NCBI GenBank assembly: GCA_003480425.1 | Contig: QUJA01000012.1 | Coordinates: forward strand, 1-64,000 | Direction: 5' to 3' | Length of the DNA stretch: 64,000 nucleotides | Source of the DNA: Firmicutes bacterium AM31-12AC | GTDB lineage: Bacteria > Bacillota > Clostridia > Lachnospirales > Lachnospiraceae | Part shown: in pieces, positions 7,777 to 16,717 of the stretch | How positions within the stretch are numbered: the stretch's first letter is position 1 | Layout of the letters: each line of letters begins with the position of its first letter | Notes under the pieces: generated by a model | Database searches by the model: none | Told to the model about the DNA's origin: nothing | What the model saw: only the letters and a program-made list of their open reading frames with translations | Position numbers and translations under genes: made by a program

Positions 7777-9582
7777 ATGGCAATCGTTTCAATGATTTTA
7801 TCTTTGTTGAGTGGAGTGGCGCTGTTTTTGTTTGGAATGTCACTTATGGGAGATGGACTAAAGTCTGTCGCAGGTAATAAGCTGGAAGCATTTCTTTACA
7901 AGATGACGAATACTCCGCTGAAGGGAGTCGCACTTGGTACCGGAGTAACCAGTGTTATTCAATCTTCCTCTGCAACTACGGTTATGGTAATCGGTTTTGT
8001 AAACTCCGGTATGATGAAGCTAAAACAGGCTATCGGTATCATCATGGGAGCTAATATTGGAACCAGTATTACAGGATGGATTTTATGTCTCTCCTATATT
8101 CAAGGTTCCAACGGAGTGGCAAGTCTTTTATCTACAGCAACAATTTCTGCAGTAGTGGCAGTAATTGGTATTATCCTGCGTATGTTCGGTAAAAGAACAG
8201 TGCATAAGAATCTTGGTAATATCATGTTGGGATTTTCAATCTTGATGACAGGTATGCAGACTATGAGTGGGGCTGTGGCACCATTGAAAGAAAGCCCGGT
8301 ATTCATAGATATGCTTACAATGTTCTCGAATCCATTGGCAGGTATTTTAGTAGGTATCTTATTTACAGCAGTATTGCAGAGTGCATCCGCAACAGTCGGT
8401 GTACTGCAGGCATTATCAGTAACAGGATTATTAACATTTGCAAGTGCATTTCCGATTGTTCTTGGAATTGGTGTAGGTGCTGCCTGTCCAGTTTTAATTT
8501 CAGCTATTGGAGCTAATAAGAACGGTAAAAGAACAGCACTTGTATATTTGATGAATGATTTATTCGGTTTGGTTGTATGGTCAGTTATTTTCTATACAGT
8601 GAATGCATTTGTTCATTTTACATTTATGGACATGATTATGTCACCAGTAAGCATAGCGTTGTTAAACACAGTATTCCGTGTAGCAACTGTATGTGTGCTC
8701 TTCCCATTTATTCCGAAGCTTGAGCAGTTAGTCTGCTATCTTGTAAAAGACAGTGCGGAAGAATTGGAAGACGAAGCGGATTTTGATCTGTTGGAAGAAC
8801 GTTTGATCAATTATCCGGCATTAGCTATCGGACAGTGTCACAGAGCTATGAACGGAATGGCAAAGAAGCTTCGTAAGAATGTAAACAGGGCGATGAACCT
8901 GATCAATAATTATCAGCAGGATAAGTTTGATAAGGTACAGCGAAAAGAAGATTTGATAGATAAATACGAAAGCCGACTTGGTGAGTATCTTATTAAACTG
9001 ACAAAACACGAGATGAATACACTGCAGACCACACAGGTATCTTTGTATCTGCATACAATCAATGACTTTGAACGAATTGGAGATCATGCATCTTATATCG
9101 CACATTTATCGAATGAGATGCACGATAATCATATTCAATTTTCACAGTCGGCATGGGATGAATTAAATGTGGTAATGGAAGCTGTCCGTGAAGAAATCAA
9201 TATAACATGTAATGCATTTATGAATGACGATAAAGAGGCCGCTGAACGTGTGGCACCATTGGGTATGCTTATTACAAAAATGTGTGACGAGTTGAAACTG
9301 CACCATGTAGCACGTCTTAGTGATGGAATTTGTGGTCTGGAAGAGGGAACGGTATTCAATGATATTTTGAATAGTTTTAACCGTATTGCAGCACACTGTG
9401 CCAGTGCAATGGTAGCGTTGATGAAGAGTGGAGAGGTAGATTCAGATCCACATATCCATGACTCTAAGATTTATCCATCGAATAGTCCGCGATATCTTGA
9501 GTATCTGAAAGAGTATTGCGAAAAATATGATATGAAAAATGAAGATCATGTGTTAAGCATGGAGCCTGAAGAAATTGAATAA
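7777..9582 (+). CDS. Na/Pi cotransporter family protein with PhoU-like domain
   Basis: Inner-membrane protein of 601 residues. The N-terminal half (about 1-310) has the two inverted Na/Pi-cotransporter repeats, each with its signature: QSSSATTVMVIGF in the first and QSASATVGVLQAL in the second. The C-terminal part (about 340-560) is a helical PhoU-like cytosolic domain. Homologues export or import phosphate driven by sodium. AAAGGAG lies just upstream of the ATG. It is monocistronic with its own terminator. No pho regulator or Pst genes are nearby, so the direction of transport stays open. Confidence 0.9.
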   Translation: MAIVSMILSLLSGVALFLFGMSLMGDGLKSVAGNKLEAFLYKMTNTPLKGVALGTGVTSVIQSSSATTVMVIGFVNSGMMKLKQAIGIIMGANIGTSITGWILCLSYIQGSNGVASLLSTATISAVVAVIGIILRMFGKRTVHKNLGNIMLGFSILMTGMQTMSGAVAPLKESPVFIDMLTMFSNPLAGILVGILFTAVLQSASATVGVLQALSVTGLLTFASAFPIVLGIGVGAACPVLISAIGANKNGKRTALVYLMNDLFGLVVWSVIFYTVNAFVHFTFMDMIMSPVSIALLNTVFRVATVCVLFPFIPKLEQLVCYLVKDSAEELEDEADFDLLEERLINYPALAIGQCHRAMNGMAKKLRKNVNRAMNLINNYQQDKFDKVQRKEDLIDKYESRLGEYLIKLTKHEMNTLQTTQVSLYLHTINDFERIGDHASYIAHLSNEMHDNHIQFSQSAWDELNVVMEAVREEINITCNAFMNDDKEAAERVAPLGMLITKMCDELKLHHVARLSDGICGLEEGTVFNDILNSFNRIAAHCASAMVALMKSGEVDSDPHIHDSKIYPSNSPRYLEYLKEYCEKYDMKNEDHVLSMEPEEIE

Positions 9583-9598
9583 GTTAGAGTGAAGAAAA

Positions 9599-9640
9599 GA
9601 AACTTGTAGAAATTGTATGATTTTGCAGGTTTCTTTTTTT
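9599..9640 (+). terminator. Terminator after the Na/Pi transporter gene
   Basis: AGAAACTTGTAGAA pairs with TTTTGCAGGTTTCT (with G-U pairs), followed by a T-tract at about 9634-9640. Confidence 0.8.
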
Positions 9641-9675
9641 GAATTAAAATAATTATCGTGCTTTTGAAAAATATC

Positions 9676-9711
9676 TGATATAATATATTGTATAGATACA
9701 TCATATGACAT
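9676..9711 (+). promoter_or_regulatory. Extended -10 promoter and operator copy 1 of the GntR regulon
   Basis: TGATATAAT (9676-9684) is an extended -10 box without a good -35. Immediately downstream, GATACATCATATGACAT (9695-9711) is the reverse complement of ATGTCATATGATGTATC and matches the operator seen at 10598, 11483 and 16653. Placed just after the start site, it would block transcription when bound, giving autoregulation of the first gntR gene. Confidence 0.6.
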
Positions 9712-9752
9712 ATTTAGAGTCTCGTTAATAAAAAAAGAGAGGGCTATCGTAA

Positions 9753-10517
9753 ATGATAAAATTAAATAGTGCGATACCACTGTATCAACAAGTGGCAGAA
9801 GATTTGAAAAATAGAATAGAACAAGGTGAGTTTTGTTCGGGACAATCTATTCCAAGTGAAGCAAAATTGTGTGAACAATACGAAGTTAGCAGAATTACAA
9901 TTAGAAATGCAATTGCAGAACTGGTTGAACAAGAAATTTTAGTGAAATATCAAGGTAAGGGTGTGTTTGTACGTACACCTAAAATTTCCTCGAGTTTGAC
10001 AACATTCAAAGGCTTTACATATTTTTGTCAAGAAAATCATATAAAAACTTATACAAAGATTCTTGAAAATAAAGTGATTTCAGCTAACGCGGTGATGGCA
10101 AAAAAATTAGAACTAAAAGATGGGGAAAAGCTTGTATATTTGAAGCGCCTACGACACGTAAATGATAGACCTGTTATGATAGAACATGTATATTTGCCAT
10201 ATTCGAAATATGGATTTCTTTCAAAAATAGATATGGAAAATTGTTCGCTTTATGAGAAAATAACAGAGAAAACAGGATTACAGATAGAAGATAATTGTTA
10301 TACTTCGATTATGCTTGAAACTAATATAACAACAGAAGAAGAGATTGTTTTGATGGGACTTTCAGAACCAGATGCAGTATTTGTATTAACAGAAACGGTT
10401 TATATGAATACAGGAAATCCGCTACATATTACAAAACAGGTACTTTTGGGGGATTATTTTAAATTTTTTATGTCAAATAAAGTAAATCAGTTATCGATGA
10501 ATTGGAAAAAAATGTAA
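9753..10517 (+). CDS. GntR-family regulator with UTRA ligand domain, first copy
   Basis: Transcription regulator of 254 residues. The N-terminal winged helix (about 1-70) shows the GntR pattern IPLYQQVAEDLKNRIEQGE and the recognition helix CEQYEVSRITIRNAI. The UTRA effector domain (about 90-240) ends with the family's KQVLLGDYFKF. Members repress sugar or amino-sugar catabolic genes until a phosphorylated sugar binds. The gene precedes a second, related regulator and a mannose-family PTS operon. The operator at its own promoter suggests autoregulation. Confidence 0.9.
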   Translation: MIKLNSAIPLYQQVAEDLKNRIEQGEFCSGQSIPSEAKLCEQYEVSRITIRNAIAELVEQEILVKYQGKGVFVRTPKISSSLTTFKGFTYFCQENHIKTYTKILENKVISANAVMAKKLELKDGEKLVYLKRLRHVNDRPVMIEHVYLPYSKYGFLSKIDMENCSLYEKITEKTGLQIEDNCYTSIMLETNITTEEEIVLMGLSEPDAVFVLTETVYMNTGNPLHITKQVLLGDYFKFFMSNKVNQLSMNWKKM

Positions 10518-10580
10518 CGGTAGTTATCTATAATAATTTCGGAGAGAAGAGTATATTGTATGGATTTTTAGAAGATATTA

Positions 10581-10626
10581 TAGACATTGAATAATAAATG
10601 TTATATAATGTATTATTATGTAACAT
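10581..10626 (+). promoter_or_regulatory. Promoter and operator copy 2 (second gntR gene)
   Basis: TAGACA (10581-10586), 17-nt spacer, TATAAT (10604-10609). The operator ATGTTATATAATGT begins at 10598 and covers the -10 box. It is followed by TATTATTATGTAACAT. Confidence 0.65.
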
Positions 10627-10656
10627 AATGCATTGTGATGAATAGGGAGAAGCAAT

Positions 10657-11376
10657 ATGGAAAAAAATAACAATATAAATCCAGACAGTATGATTCCGAT
10701 GTATAAGCAAATAGTGAATCTATTAAATGAAAAAATTGAAAAAGGTGAATTAAAACCTGGAGATAAACTTCCATCAGAAGCTGAACTAATGCAGGCATAT
10801 TCTGTAAGTAGAATAACCATTCGTTCAGCAATCAGCGAGTTAGAAGAAGATGGTCTCGTAATCAGATCTCGAGGAAAAGGGACCTTTATTGCATCTAAGA
10901 AAGCTATGTATTCGGCAGATGATACGGTTGGATTTACACATTCATGTCAGCAGGAGGGAAAACAAGCTACTACAAAAGTGGTGGATGTGTCATGGATATA
11001 TCCGACGATGTCAGACACACAATATCTAGATATAGAAGAGGATACAACGATTTTATGCACAAAGCGTTTACGCTTTGTAGATGATGTTCCTACAATGATT
11101 GAAACCAACCATTATGGAAAAGGATTCTCGTTTTTGGAAGGAGAAGATTTAAACCAGTCGTTGTATGATATTTTACAAAAACATAAAATTACACTTGGAA
11201 AAAGCATCCGTACATTAGAAGTTGTATATGCAAATGCTCAGGAAGCAAGTTTATTGAATATAAAAAAGGGAGAAGCATTGTTACTTTTTACAGATAAGCA
11301 TCAAGATGAAAAAGGAAAACCATTGTTTGTATCAAAACAAGTGTATTGTACAGAACGATTAAAATTCTATCTTTAA
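10657..11376 (+). CDS. GntR-family regulator with UTRA ligand domain, second copy
   Basis: Regulator of 239 residues, same architecture as the preceding one: winged helix with IPMYKQIVNLLNEKIEKGE and YSVSRITIRSAISELEEDG, then a UTRA domain ending FVSKQVYCTERLKFYL. The pair is probably an old duplication with separate effectors. GGGAGAAGC precedes the ATG. It has its own promoter overlapped by the shared operator and its own terminator, so it is expressed apart from the PTS genes it likely controls. FrlR, which governs fructoselysine genes in E. coli, belongs to this family. Confidence 0.9.
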   Translation: MEKNNNINPDSMIPMYKQIVNLLNEKIEKGELKPGDKLPSEAELMQAYSVSRITIRSAISELEEDGLVIRSRGKGTFIASKKAMYSADDTVGFTHSCQQEGKQATTKVVDVSWIYPTMSDTQYLDIEEDTTILCTKRLRFVDDVPTMIETNHYGKGFSFLEGEDLNQSLYDILQKHKITLGKSIRTLEVVYANAQEASLLNIKKGEALLLFTDKHQDEKGKPLFVSKQVYCTERLKFYL

Positions 11377-11397
11377 AATAAAAATCAGAAAATAAAA

Positions 11398-11440
11398 AAT
11401 AGTGCTTTTGCATAAAAAAATGCAGAAGTACTATTTTTTT
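11398..11440 (+). terminator. Terminator after the second gntR gene
   Basis: AATAGTGCTTTTGCAT (11398-11413) pairs with ATGCAGAAGTACTATT (11420-11435), with two G-U pairs, followed by T residues to 11440. Confidence 0.85.
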
Positions 11441-11441
11441 G

Positions 11442-11503
11442 TTGACAGAAACGTCAGACAGTAGTAAACTTATTGTAACGAGATGTTATATGATGTTATA
11501 TCA
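11442..11503 (+). promoter_or_regulatory. PTS operon promoter with operator copy 3
   Basis: TTGACA (11442-11447), exactly 17 nt, TAAACT (11465-11470). The operator ATGTTATATGATGTTATATCA spans 11483-11503, just downstream of the expected start site, a classic roadblock position. It matches the sites at 10598 and 16653 and, inverted, 9695. Confidence 0.75.
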
Positions 11504-11523
11504 CAAGAATAGGAGGAGTGATA

Positions 11524-11945
11524 ATGAACAAAATATTGCTTGCTAGTCATGGGCCCTTGGCAAACGGAATGAAAAAGACAGCGGAATTTTTAATGGGGCA
11601 AAATGAAAATGTAGAAACTCTATGTGCATATGTAGATGAAAAATCTAAAGATCTTCCGGAATGATAGAAAAGTGGATGAATGAAAGAAATCCAGAAGACC
11701 AGTGGGTTGTTATCACAGATATATTTGGAGGGAGCATCAATAATGAATTTATGATAAGAGCACAAGAGGGGGGATATTGGCTAATAGCAGGAATGAATCT
11801 CCCATTAGTTCTTAGTTTGTGGTATGAAACGGAAAATTTGACAGAGAAACAACTGGAAACTAATATTTCAGAAGCAAGTGAAGGTATTGTTTTATGTAAT
11901 AAGTTATTGTCTAAGGATAAAATAGAGGAAGACGATGAATTTTAA
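11524..11945 (+). pseudogene. PTS mannose-family EIIA component, frameshifted
   Basis: EIIA takes phosphate from HPr and passes it to EIIB. The first frame (11524-11664) starts after AGGAGG and carries the phosphorylated His9 in LLASHGPLANG. It ends at a TGA overlapping the ATG at 11661. The other frame then continues to 11945 with the family hallmark TDIFGGSINNEF. Adding one A at GGAATG (11659-11662) fuses them into 140 residues, the normal EIIA length, reading DLPEMIEKW across the joint. With IIB, IIC and IID intact right behind, a functional system is likely and the lesion is probably a sequencing error. An ATGA-coupled split protein is the alternative. Confidence 0.75.
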
Positions 11946-11977
11946 AACCAATTAAAACGAGATACGGAGGATGTAAA

Positions 11978-12451
11978 ATGATTAAATTATTAAGAGTAGA
12001 TCACAGATTATTACATGGTCAGGTCGCTATGGCGTGGACACAATCGTTAGATTCAGATTGCATTTTAATTGCAAATGATGCGGTTGTGAATGATAACATT
12101 CGGAAAACAACAATGAAACTGGCTAAGCCAAATGGGGTGAAGCTCGTTATGAAAAATATTGAAGATTCCATCACTGCATTAAATGCAGGTGTTACAGATA
12201 AATATAAATTATTTATCGTTGTAGAGAGTATTGAGGATGCATATCGATTGGCCAAAGGACATGCGGGAATACGCTCTATCAATCTTGGCGGTTGTAAGCC
12301 AAGGGAGGACATTGTTAAGACACTTTATAAGACAATTCCAGTTACTGCCCGGGATGAGGAAATGTTAAAAGAGTTGTTAAATGATGGGATTGAAATTGAA
12401 ATCAGGCAGGTGCCTGGTGAACAGAAAGTAAAAGTATCAGAGAACATGTGA
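11978..12451 (+). CDS. PTS mannose/fructose/sorbose-family EIIB component
   Basis: Cytosolic phosphotransfer subunit of 157 residues. The active-site histidine is His13 in VDHRLLHGQV, the exact family signature. It accepts phosphate from EIIA and gives it to the sugar during transport through IIC/IID. TACGGAGG precedes the ATG. It is the second gene of the operon, with IIC 11 nt downstream. Confidence 0.93.
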   Translation: MIKLLRVDHRLLHGQVAMAWTQSLDSDCILIANDAVVNDNIRKTTMKLAKPNGVKLVMKNIEDSITALNAGVTDKYKLFIVVESIEDAYRLAKGHAGIRSINLGGCKPREDIVKTLYKTIPVTARDEEMLKELLNDGIEIEIRQVPGEQKVKVSENM

Positions 12452-12462
12452 GGAGGAAAATT

Positions 12463-13230
12463 ATGTTAATTCAGGCAATTCTAATAGGGTTGATTGCCAT
12501 GTTTGTTACTTTTGAGTGGATGTTTGGAACAAACTTAGGATCACGTCCAATCATTACAGGAATGCTTGTTGGATTGGTTATGGGTGATTTGAAAACGGGA
12601 ATCATTCTTGGTGCAACCCTTGAAATGGTATTTATTGGTTCTATTACACTTGGAGCAGCAGTTCCACCAGACGTAATCACAGGTGGTATTCTGGGTGCTG
12701 CATTTGCAATTTCAACGGGAAAAGGTGCAGATGTAGCACTGGCTCTGGCATTCCCAATTGCAACGTTATATTTGGTTGTTGACAATGTACTTACACTTGG
12801 AATACTTCCATTCTTTTTACATAAAGCGGATAACTATATAGAAAAAGGCGATTTTAAAGGAATGGAGCGAATGCATATACTAGGTGGATTTGTGGTGAAA
12901 AGTTTACCAAGAGGAATTATATGTGCAGTAGCATTTTATCTTGGAACACCAGTTATGAACCGAGTTCTTGAAGCGATTCCTGAGTTTGTTCAGAATGGAC
13001 TTGTGGCAGCAGCAGGATTTATTCCAGCACTTGGAATTGCTCTGCTTGCACAGATGATTTTGTCTAAGAAAACAATGGTATATTTTATTCTTGGATTTGC
13101 ATTAGCTGCTTACCTTAAGATTCCAATGCTTGGAATTGCAATGATGGCAGGATGTTTAGCAGTTATCCTTGTGCAGATGCAGGGAACACAGAAAGTAGCA
13201 GTACAGGAGGTGGAAGATGATGACTTCTAA
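12463..13230 (+). CDS. PTS mannose-family EIIC permease
   Basis: Membrane permease of about 255 residues with 7-8 hydrophobic segments. The ATG at 12463 is chosen because GAGGAGG precedes it at the right distance; the upstream GTG at 12448 overlaps the IIB stop. Family features: an N-terminal MLIQAILIGLIAMF, the conserved GSRPIITGMLVGLVMGD and GATLEMVFIG. It forms the sugar channel with IID, whose start overlaps the end of this gene by 14 nt, implying translational coupling. Confidence 0.92.
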   Translation: MLIQAILIGLIAMFVTFEWMFGTNLGSRPIITGMLVGLVMGDLKTGIILGATLEMVFIGSITLGAAVPPDVITGGILGAAFAISTGKGADVALALAFPIATLYLVVDNVLTLGILPFFLHKADNYIEKGDFKGMERMHILGGFVVKSLPRGIICAVAFYLGTPVMNRVLEAIPEFVQNGLVAAAGFIPALGIALLAQMILSKKTMVYFILGFALAAYLKIPMLGIAMMAGCLAVILVQMQGTQKVAVQEVEDDDF

Positions 13231-14044
13231 TACAGCAGAACAGAAGAATGTAATTGGAAAGAAGGAATTAAGATCAATCTTTTTACGTTCATTATCTTTG
13301 GAATACTCATGGAATTATGAGAGACAACAGAATATGGGATATTGTTTTGCAATGCTTCCTGCGATTAAAAAGATTTATCAGAAAAAAGAAGATCAGATAG
13401 CAGCAGCAAAACGCCACATGGAATTTTTTAATACAACACCATACATTTCAACGGCAGTGTTTGGAATTTCAACAGCAATGGAAGAGAGCAACGCTAGAAA
13501 TGAAGATTTCGATACATCATCTATTAACAATGTAAAGGTTGCATTGATGGGACCATTAGCAGGTATTGGAGATTCTATGTTCTGGGGAACACTTCGAGTA
13601 ATTGCAACAGGAATAGGTACATCCCTTGCTATGCAAGGTAGTATCCTAGGACCACTTTTATTTTGGCTTATATTCAACGTGCCGGCATTTGCAGTTCGAT
13701 ATATTTGCTTAAAATTCGGATATAAATTTGGAACAAGTTTTCTGAATAAAATTGAAGAATCAGGTATGATGCCTAAATTGACATTTGGTGCAGCGGTACT
13801 TGGACTTATGGTAATTGGTGCAATGATACCGAGTATGATAACGGTTAATATTGCTGGAGCTATCGGAAGTGGCGATGCAGCAGTAAAGGTACAGGAAATC
13901 TTAGATGGTATTATGCCAAACCTTGTTCCATTTGCAATGACATTAGGTATTTATGGGCTTTTGCAGAAAAAAGTCAAAGTTTCATGGATATTGATCGTAC
14001 TTATGGTTGTAGGAATTGTTGGAGCACTTGTAGGTATTTTTTAA
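13217..14044 (+). CDS. PTS mannose-family EIID permease
   Basis: IID subunit of 275 residues that assembles with IIC. It shows the IID hallmarks: a soluble N-terminal part with SLEYSWNYERQQNMGYCFAM, the GPLAGIGDSMFWGT motif and a hydrophobic C-terminal region. The ribosome site GGAGGTGG lies inside the IIC gene. Together with IIA, IIB and IIC it makes a complete four-subunit transporter of the type used by GfrABCD (glucoselysine/fructoselysine), mannose and sorbose systems. Confidence 0.93.
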   Translation: MMTSNTAEQKNVIGKKELRSIFLRSLSLEYSWNYERQQNMGYCFAMLPAIKKIYQKKEDQIAAAKRHMEFFNTTPYISTAVFGISTAMEESNARNEDFDTSSINNVKVALMGPLAGIGDSMFWGTLRVIATGIGTSLAMQGSILGPLLFWLIFNVPAFAVRYICLKFGYKFGTSFLNKIEESGMMPKLTFGAAVLGLMVIGAMIPSMITVNIAGAIGSGDAAVKVQEILDGIMPNLVPFAMTLGIYGLLQKKVKVSWILIVLMVVGIVGALVGIF

Positions 14045-14067
14045 TTTAGATTTAGGAGGAAATTATT

Positions 14068-15069
14068 ATGATGGTAAAGTTTGATGAAAATCAGATTTTG
14101 AAAAACGGAGAATATATTTATGCTCAGAGAGCAGAGATTGAAAAAATAGCAGATGCTGTTTGCGAGAAAGGGTTTGACAATATTTTGTTTACTTCTTCAG
14201 GAGGTTCACTTGCAATGATGCAGCCTTTTGATTACATGATTTCAGTAATGTCTAACCTGAATGTACAATCACAGATTTCAGCAGAACTTCTTGTTGAGGG
14301 AAATAATCATCTTACAGATAAGACATTAGTATTTATGGCATCAAAATCAGGCGATACAAAAGAGACAGTTGCTGCTGCTAAGTATGTAAAAGAAAAAGGA
14401 GCAACGATTGTGTCTGTTTTAGGAGTTGACAATTCGCCGCTGGGTGAGTTATCAGATTATTCAGTTGTATACAAAGATGGAAGACCACAAGAGTATGTTT
14501 TGTATATGCTAATTGGAAAAATGTTGGAAAATAAAGGATTCTTTGATGATTACAAACAGTTTGCAGATGAATTGAAGAATCTTCCGGCAGCCCTGGTATC
14601 GGTAGGAAAAGCAAGTGAGCCAAAAGCAAGAGCATATGCAGAGAAGTATAAAGATGATCCATATCAGATTTGGATTGGTTCAGGTAATTTGTGGGGACCT
14701 ACATATTCATTTGCAATGTGTGTATTAGAGGAATCACAGTGGCTGAGAACAAAATCTGTAACATCTCCGGAATTTTTCCACGGAACAATTGAATTGGTGG
14801 AAAAAGGAGTTTGTGTAGCCTTAAATATGACAGAAGGACAGACTAGAAAATTGGATCAGCGAGTAAAAGATTTTGTAGGACAGTATACAGATGACTTTAC
14901 AGTATTTGATACAGCAGATTATGAATTGCCTGGTATTAGTGACAAATTTAGATGGATGCTTTCTCCGGTTGTGATTAACGCGGTATTGTCCAGAGTGAGC
15001 AAGAATTTTGAACAAATTAGAAATCATTCACTTGATATTAGACGTTACTATAGAAAAGTAGAATATTAG
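14068..15069 (+). CDS. SIS-domain sugar deglycase, FrlB/GfrF-like
   Basis: Protein of 333 residues with two SIS (sugar isomerase) domains. The first has the phosphosugar-binding SSGGSLAM and SKSGDTKET loops. The second has GSGNLWGPTYS and the catalytic region SPEFFHGTIELVE. The C terminus RNHSLDIRRYYRKVEY parallels the E. coli FrlB ending ERRYYGGLVEY. FrlB-type enzymes split fructoselysine-6-phosphate into glucose-6-phosphate and lysine. It lies 23 nt after IID with a good AGGAGG, so the PTS product is its likely substrate. A homologous second copy follows at 16718. The exact amino-acid moiety is unknown. Confidence 0.82.
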   Translation: MMVKFDENQILKNGEYIYAQRAEIEKIADAVCEKGFDNILFTSSGGSLAMMQPFDYMISVMSNLNVQSQISAELLVEGNNHLTDKTLVFMASKSGDTKETVAAAKYVKEKGATIVSVLGVDNSPLGELSDYSVVYKDGRPQEYVLYMLIGKMLENKGFFDDYKQFADELKNLPAALVSVGKASEPKARAYAEKYKDDPYQIWIGSGNLWGPTYSFAMCVLEESQWLRTKSVTSPEFFHGTIELVEKGVCVALNMTEGQTRKLDQRVKDFVGQYTDDFTVFDTADYELPGISDKFRWMLSPVVINAVLSRVSKNFEQIRNHSLDIRRYYRKVEY

Positions 15070-15128
15070 ATTAATGAGTAGGATACCGCGAATAGAATTT
15101 GCGGTGTCCTTTTTTAGAGGTAAAAAAT

Positions 15129-15986
15129 ATGAAAATAGCAGGAATCGGCGATAATGTAATAGATCGTTATATGAATATGGGGATTATGTTCCCAGGTGGG
15201 AATGCAGTTAACGTTGCTGCTCATGCAGCACTTCTTGGCGCAGAGGCTGCATATGTAGGAAGCATCGGAGCAGACAGAGAAGGGAAAATATTGAAAAATG
15301 CTTTGGAAAGTTTAGGAGTAGATTTATCTCAATGTATCTTTGATCCGGAAGCAACAACAAAAAAATGTGATGTGAATGTAATTGATGGTGAAAGACATTA
15401 TATAGGATGTGATTTGGGGACAAAATGGGCACATACAACGACAATTCGTACAGAAGAGGTGGAATATCTAAAAACTTTTGACGTGATCCATACAAGTTGT
15501 AATGCCAAATTGCATGAAGATGTATATAAATTAAAAGATTTAACAGGAATGGTGACCTTTGATTTTTCAGTAAAAGATAAATATCGTACAGAAGAGTTTT
15601 TAAATATGACATGTCCATACTTGGAATTGGGACAATTTTCCTGCGACCATATGGAAGAACCAGAAATACAGGAACTATTAAAAAAAGTTTATGCGCATGG
15701 GTGCAAAAATGTAATTGCGACTATGGGTGGCCGTGGACAGATTTTTTACAATGGAAGCGAATTTATAAAAGGAAAAGTCTATTTTGTAGAACCTGTTGAC
15801 ACAATGGGAGCAGGTGATTCTTATCTTGCGGCATTGATTGTATCTTTGCTGAAAAAAGGATGGAAAAAGGGCGTTGTTTTGCAGGCAGATGTGATCAAGG
15901 CAGCCATGGATGATGCAGCACATTATTCATCAGACAACTGCTTGCGAGAGGGTGGCTTTGGGTTTAAAAATCAGATTGAGGAATAG
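15129..15986 (+). CDS. PfkB-family kinase, fructoselysine 6-kinase (FrlD)-like
   Basis: Carbohydrate kinase of 285 residues; ATG 15129 is preceded by AGAGGT. The N terminus IAGIGDNVIDRYMNMG and GGNAVNVAAHAA closely match FrlD. The catalytic signature DTMGAGDSYLAAL sits near residue 225. FrlD phosphorylates fructoselysine at O6 before deglycation. That step should be unnecessary for substrate imported by the PTS, so this kinase may serve substrate that enters unphosphorylated, or a different sugar. A short hairpin-rich gap of about 60 nt separates it from the deglycase. It ends 2 nt before the HAD phosphatase gene. Confidence 0.82.
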   Translation: MKIAGIGDNVIDRYMNMGIMFPGGNAVNVAAHAALLGAEAAYVGSIGADREGKILKNALESLGVDLSQCIFDPEATTKKCDVNVIDGERHYIGCDLGTKWAHTTTIRTEEVEYLKTFDVIHTSCNAKLHEDVYKLKDLTGMVTFDFSVKDKYRTEEFLNMTCPYLELGQFSCDHMEEPEIQELLKKVYAHGCKNVIATMGGRGQIFYNGSEFIKGKVYFVEPVDTMGAGDSYLAALIVSLLKKGWKKGVVLQADVIKAAMDDAAHYSSDNCLREGGFGFKNQIEE

Positions 15987-15988
15987 AA

Positions 15989-16633
15989 ATGAAATATATT
16001 ATTTTTGATTTAGATGGAACATTGAGTCGAACAGATAAATTTATGATTCCATCAATTGAATTGGCAATGGAAAAAATGAATATACCAGTTTGGACAGAAG
16101 ATGCTATTCGCTGCACGATAGGTGAACCGGTAGAAGTGACCAATCTCAAATTTTTTGGACAGAAAAAAAGCGAAGAAGCGGATAATTTCTGGAAATTAGT
16201 ATCTGGTTATTATAGAACAATATTTCATAATTCTGTTGAGGAATATGAAGGTGTAGGAGATATGCTGGATTCTCTTCATGAAAGAGGATATAAAACAGCA
16301 GTATGCTCAAACGCCGATGAAGAGTATATAGAAGAGGTATTGGACAAACTTGATTTGCGTGAAAAAATAGATCGAGTAAGACCTATTATTCCAGGAAAAG
16401 GAAAAGTGGAATCATTAGCCCGTTTTTTACAGGATGAAAATCCAGAGTTCGCAATATTAGTAGGTGACAGGTGTTATGACTTTGAAGCAGCGCAGGCAAA
16501 TCGTATTTTGTTTGTTGCCTGTAAATATGGATGTGGAACAGAGGAAGAGCTGAAAATGGCAGATTATTCCATAAATGAGCCACGGGAACTATTGGATATT
16601 TTGAATGAAATAAAAAAATTTTTAAAAAATTAA
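15989..16633 (+). CDS. HAD-superfamily hydrolase, phosphoglycolate-phosphatase-like
   Basis: HAD hydrolase of 214 residues. Motif I is FDLDGTLSRTD with the nucleophilic aspartate, motif II is VCSNAD, and motif IV is LVGDRCYDFEAA. A helical cap (about residues 15-80) marks it as a class IA enzyme like Gph/PgmB. It probably removes phosphate from a sugar phosphate made by this island, perhaps to limit toxic accumulation; the substrate is not predictable. It is translated right after the kinase gene and is the last gene before the operator-controlled second deglycase. Confidence 0.85.
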   Translation: MKYIIFDLDGTLSRTDKFMIPSIELAMEKMNIPVWTEDAIRCTIGEPVEVTNLKFFGQKKSEEADNFWKLVSGYYRTIFHNSVEEYEGVGDMLDSLHERGYKTAVCSNADEEYIEEVLDKLDLREKIDRVRPIIPGKGKVESLARFLQDENPEFAILVGDRCYDFEAAQANRILFVACKYGCGTEEELKMADYSINEPRELLDILNEIKKFLKN

Positions 16634-16642
16634 AAAAACCAC

Positions 16643-16678
16643 TTTACATATAATGTTATATGATGTATTATTACATCA
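16643..16678 (+). promoter_or_regulatory. Promoter with operator copy 4 (second deglycase)
   Basis: TTTACA (16643-16648), 17-nt spacer, TATTAT (16666-16671). The operator ATGTTATATGATGT begins at 16653 and covers spacer and -10, so repressor binding would exclude polymerase. This makes the second half of the island a separately started but co-regulated transcript. Confidence 0.7.
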
Positions 16679-16717
16679 ACGAACAAGATAACACTTAAAT
16701 TTAAGGAGGAAAATAAG

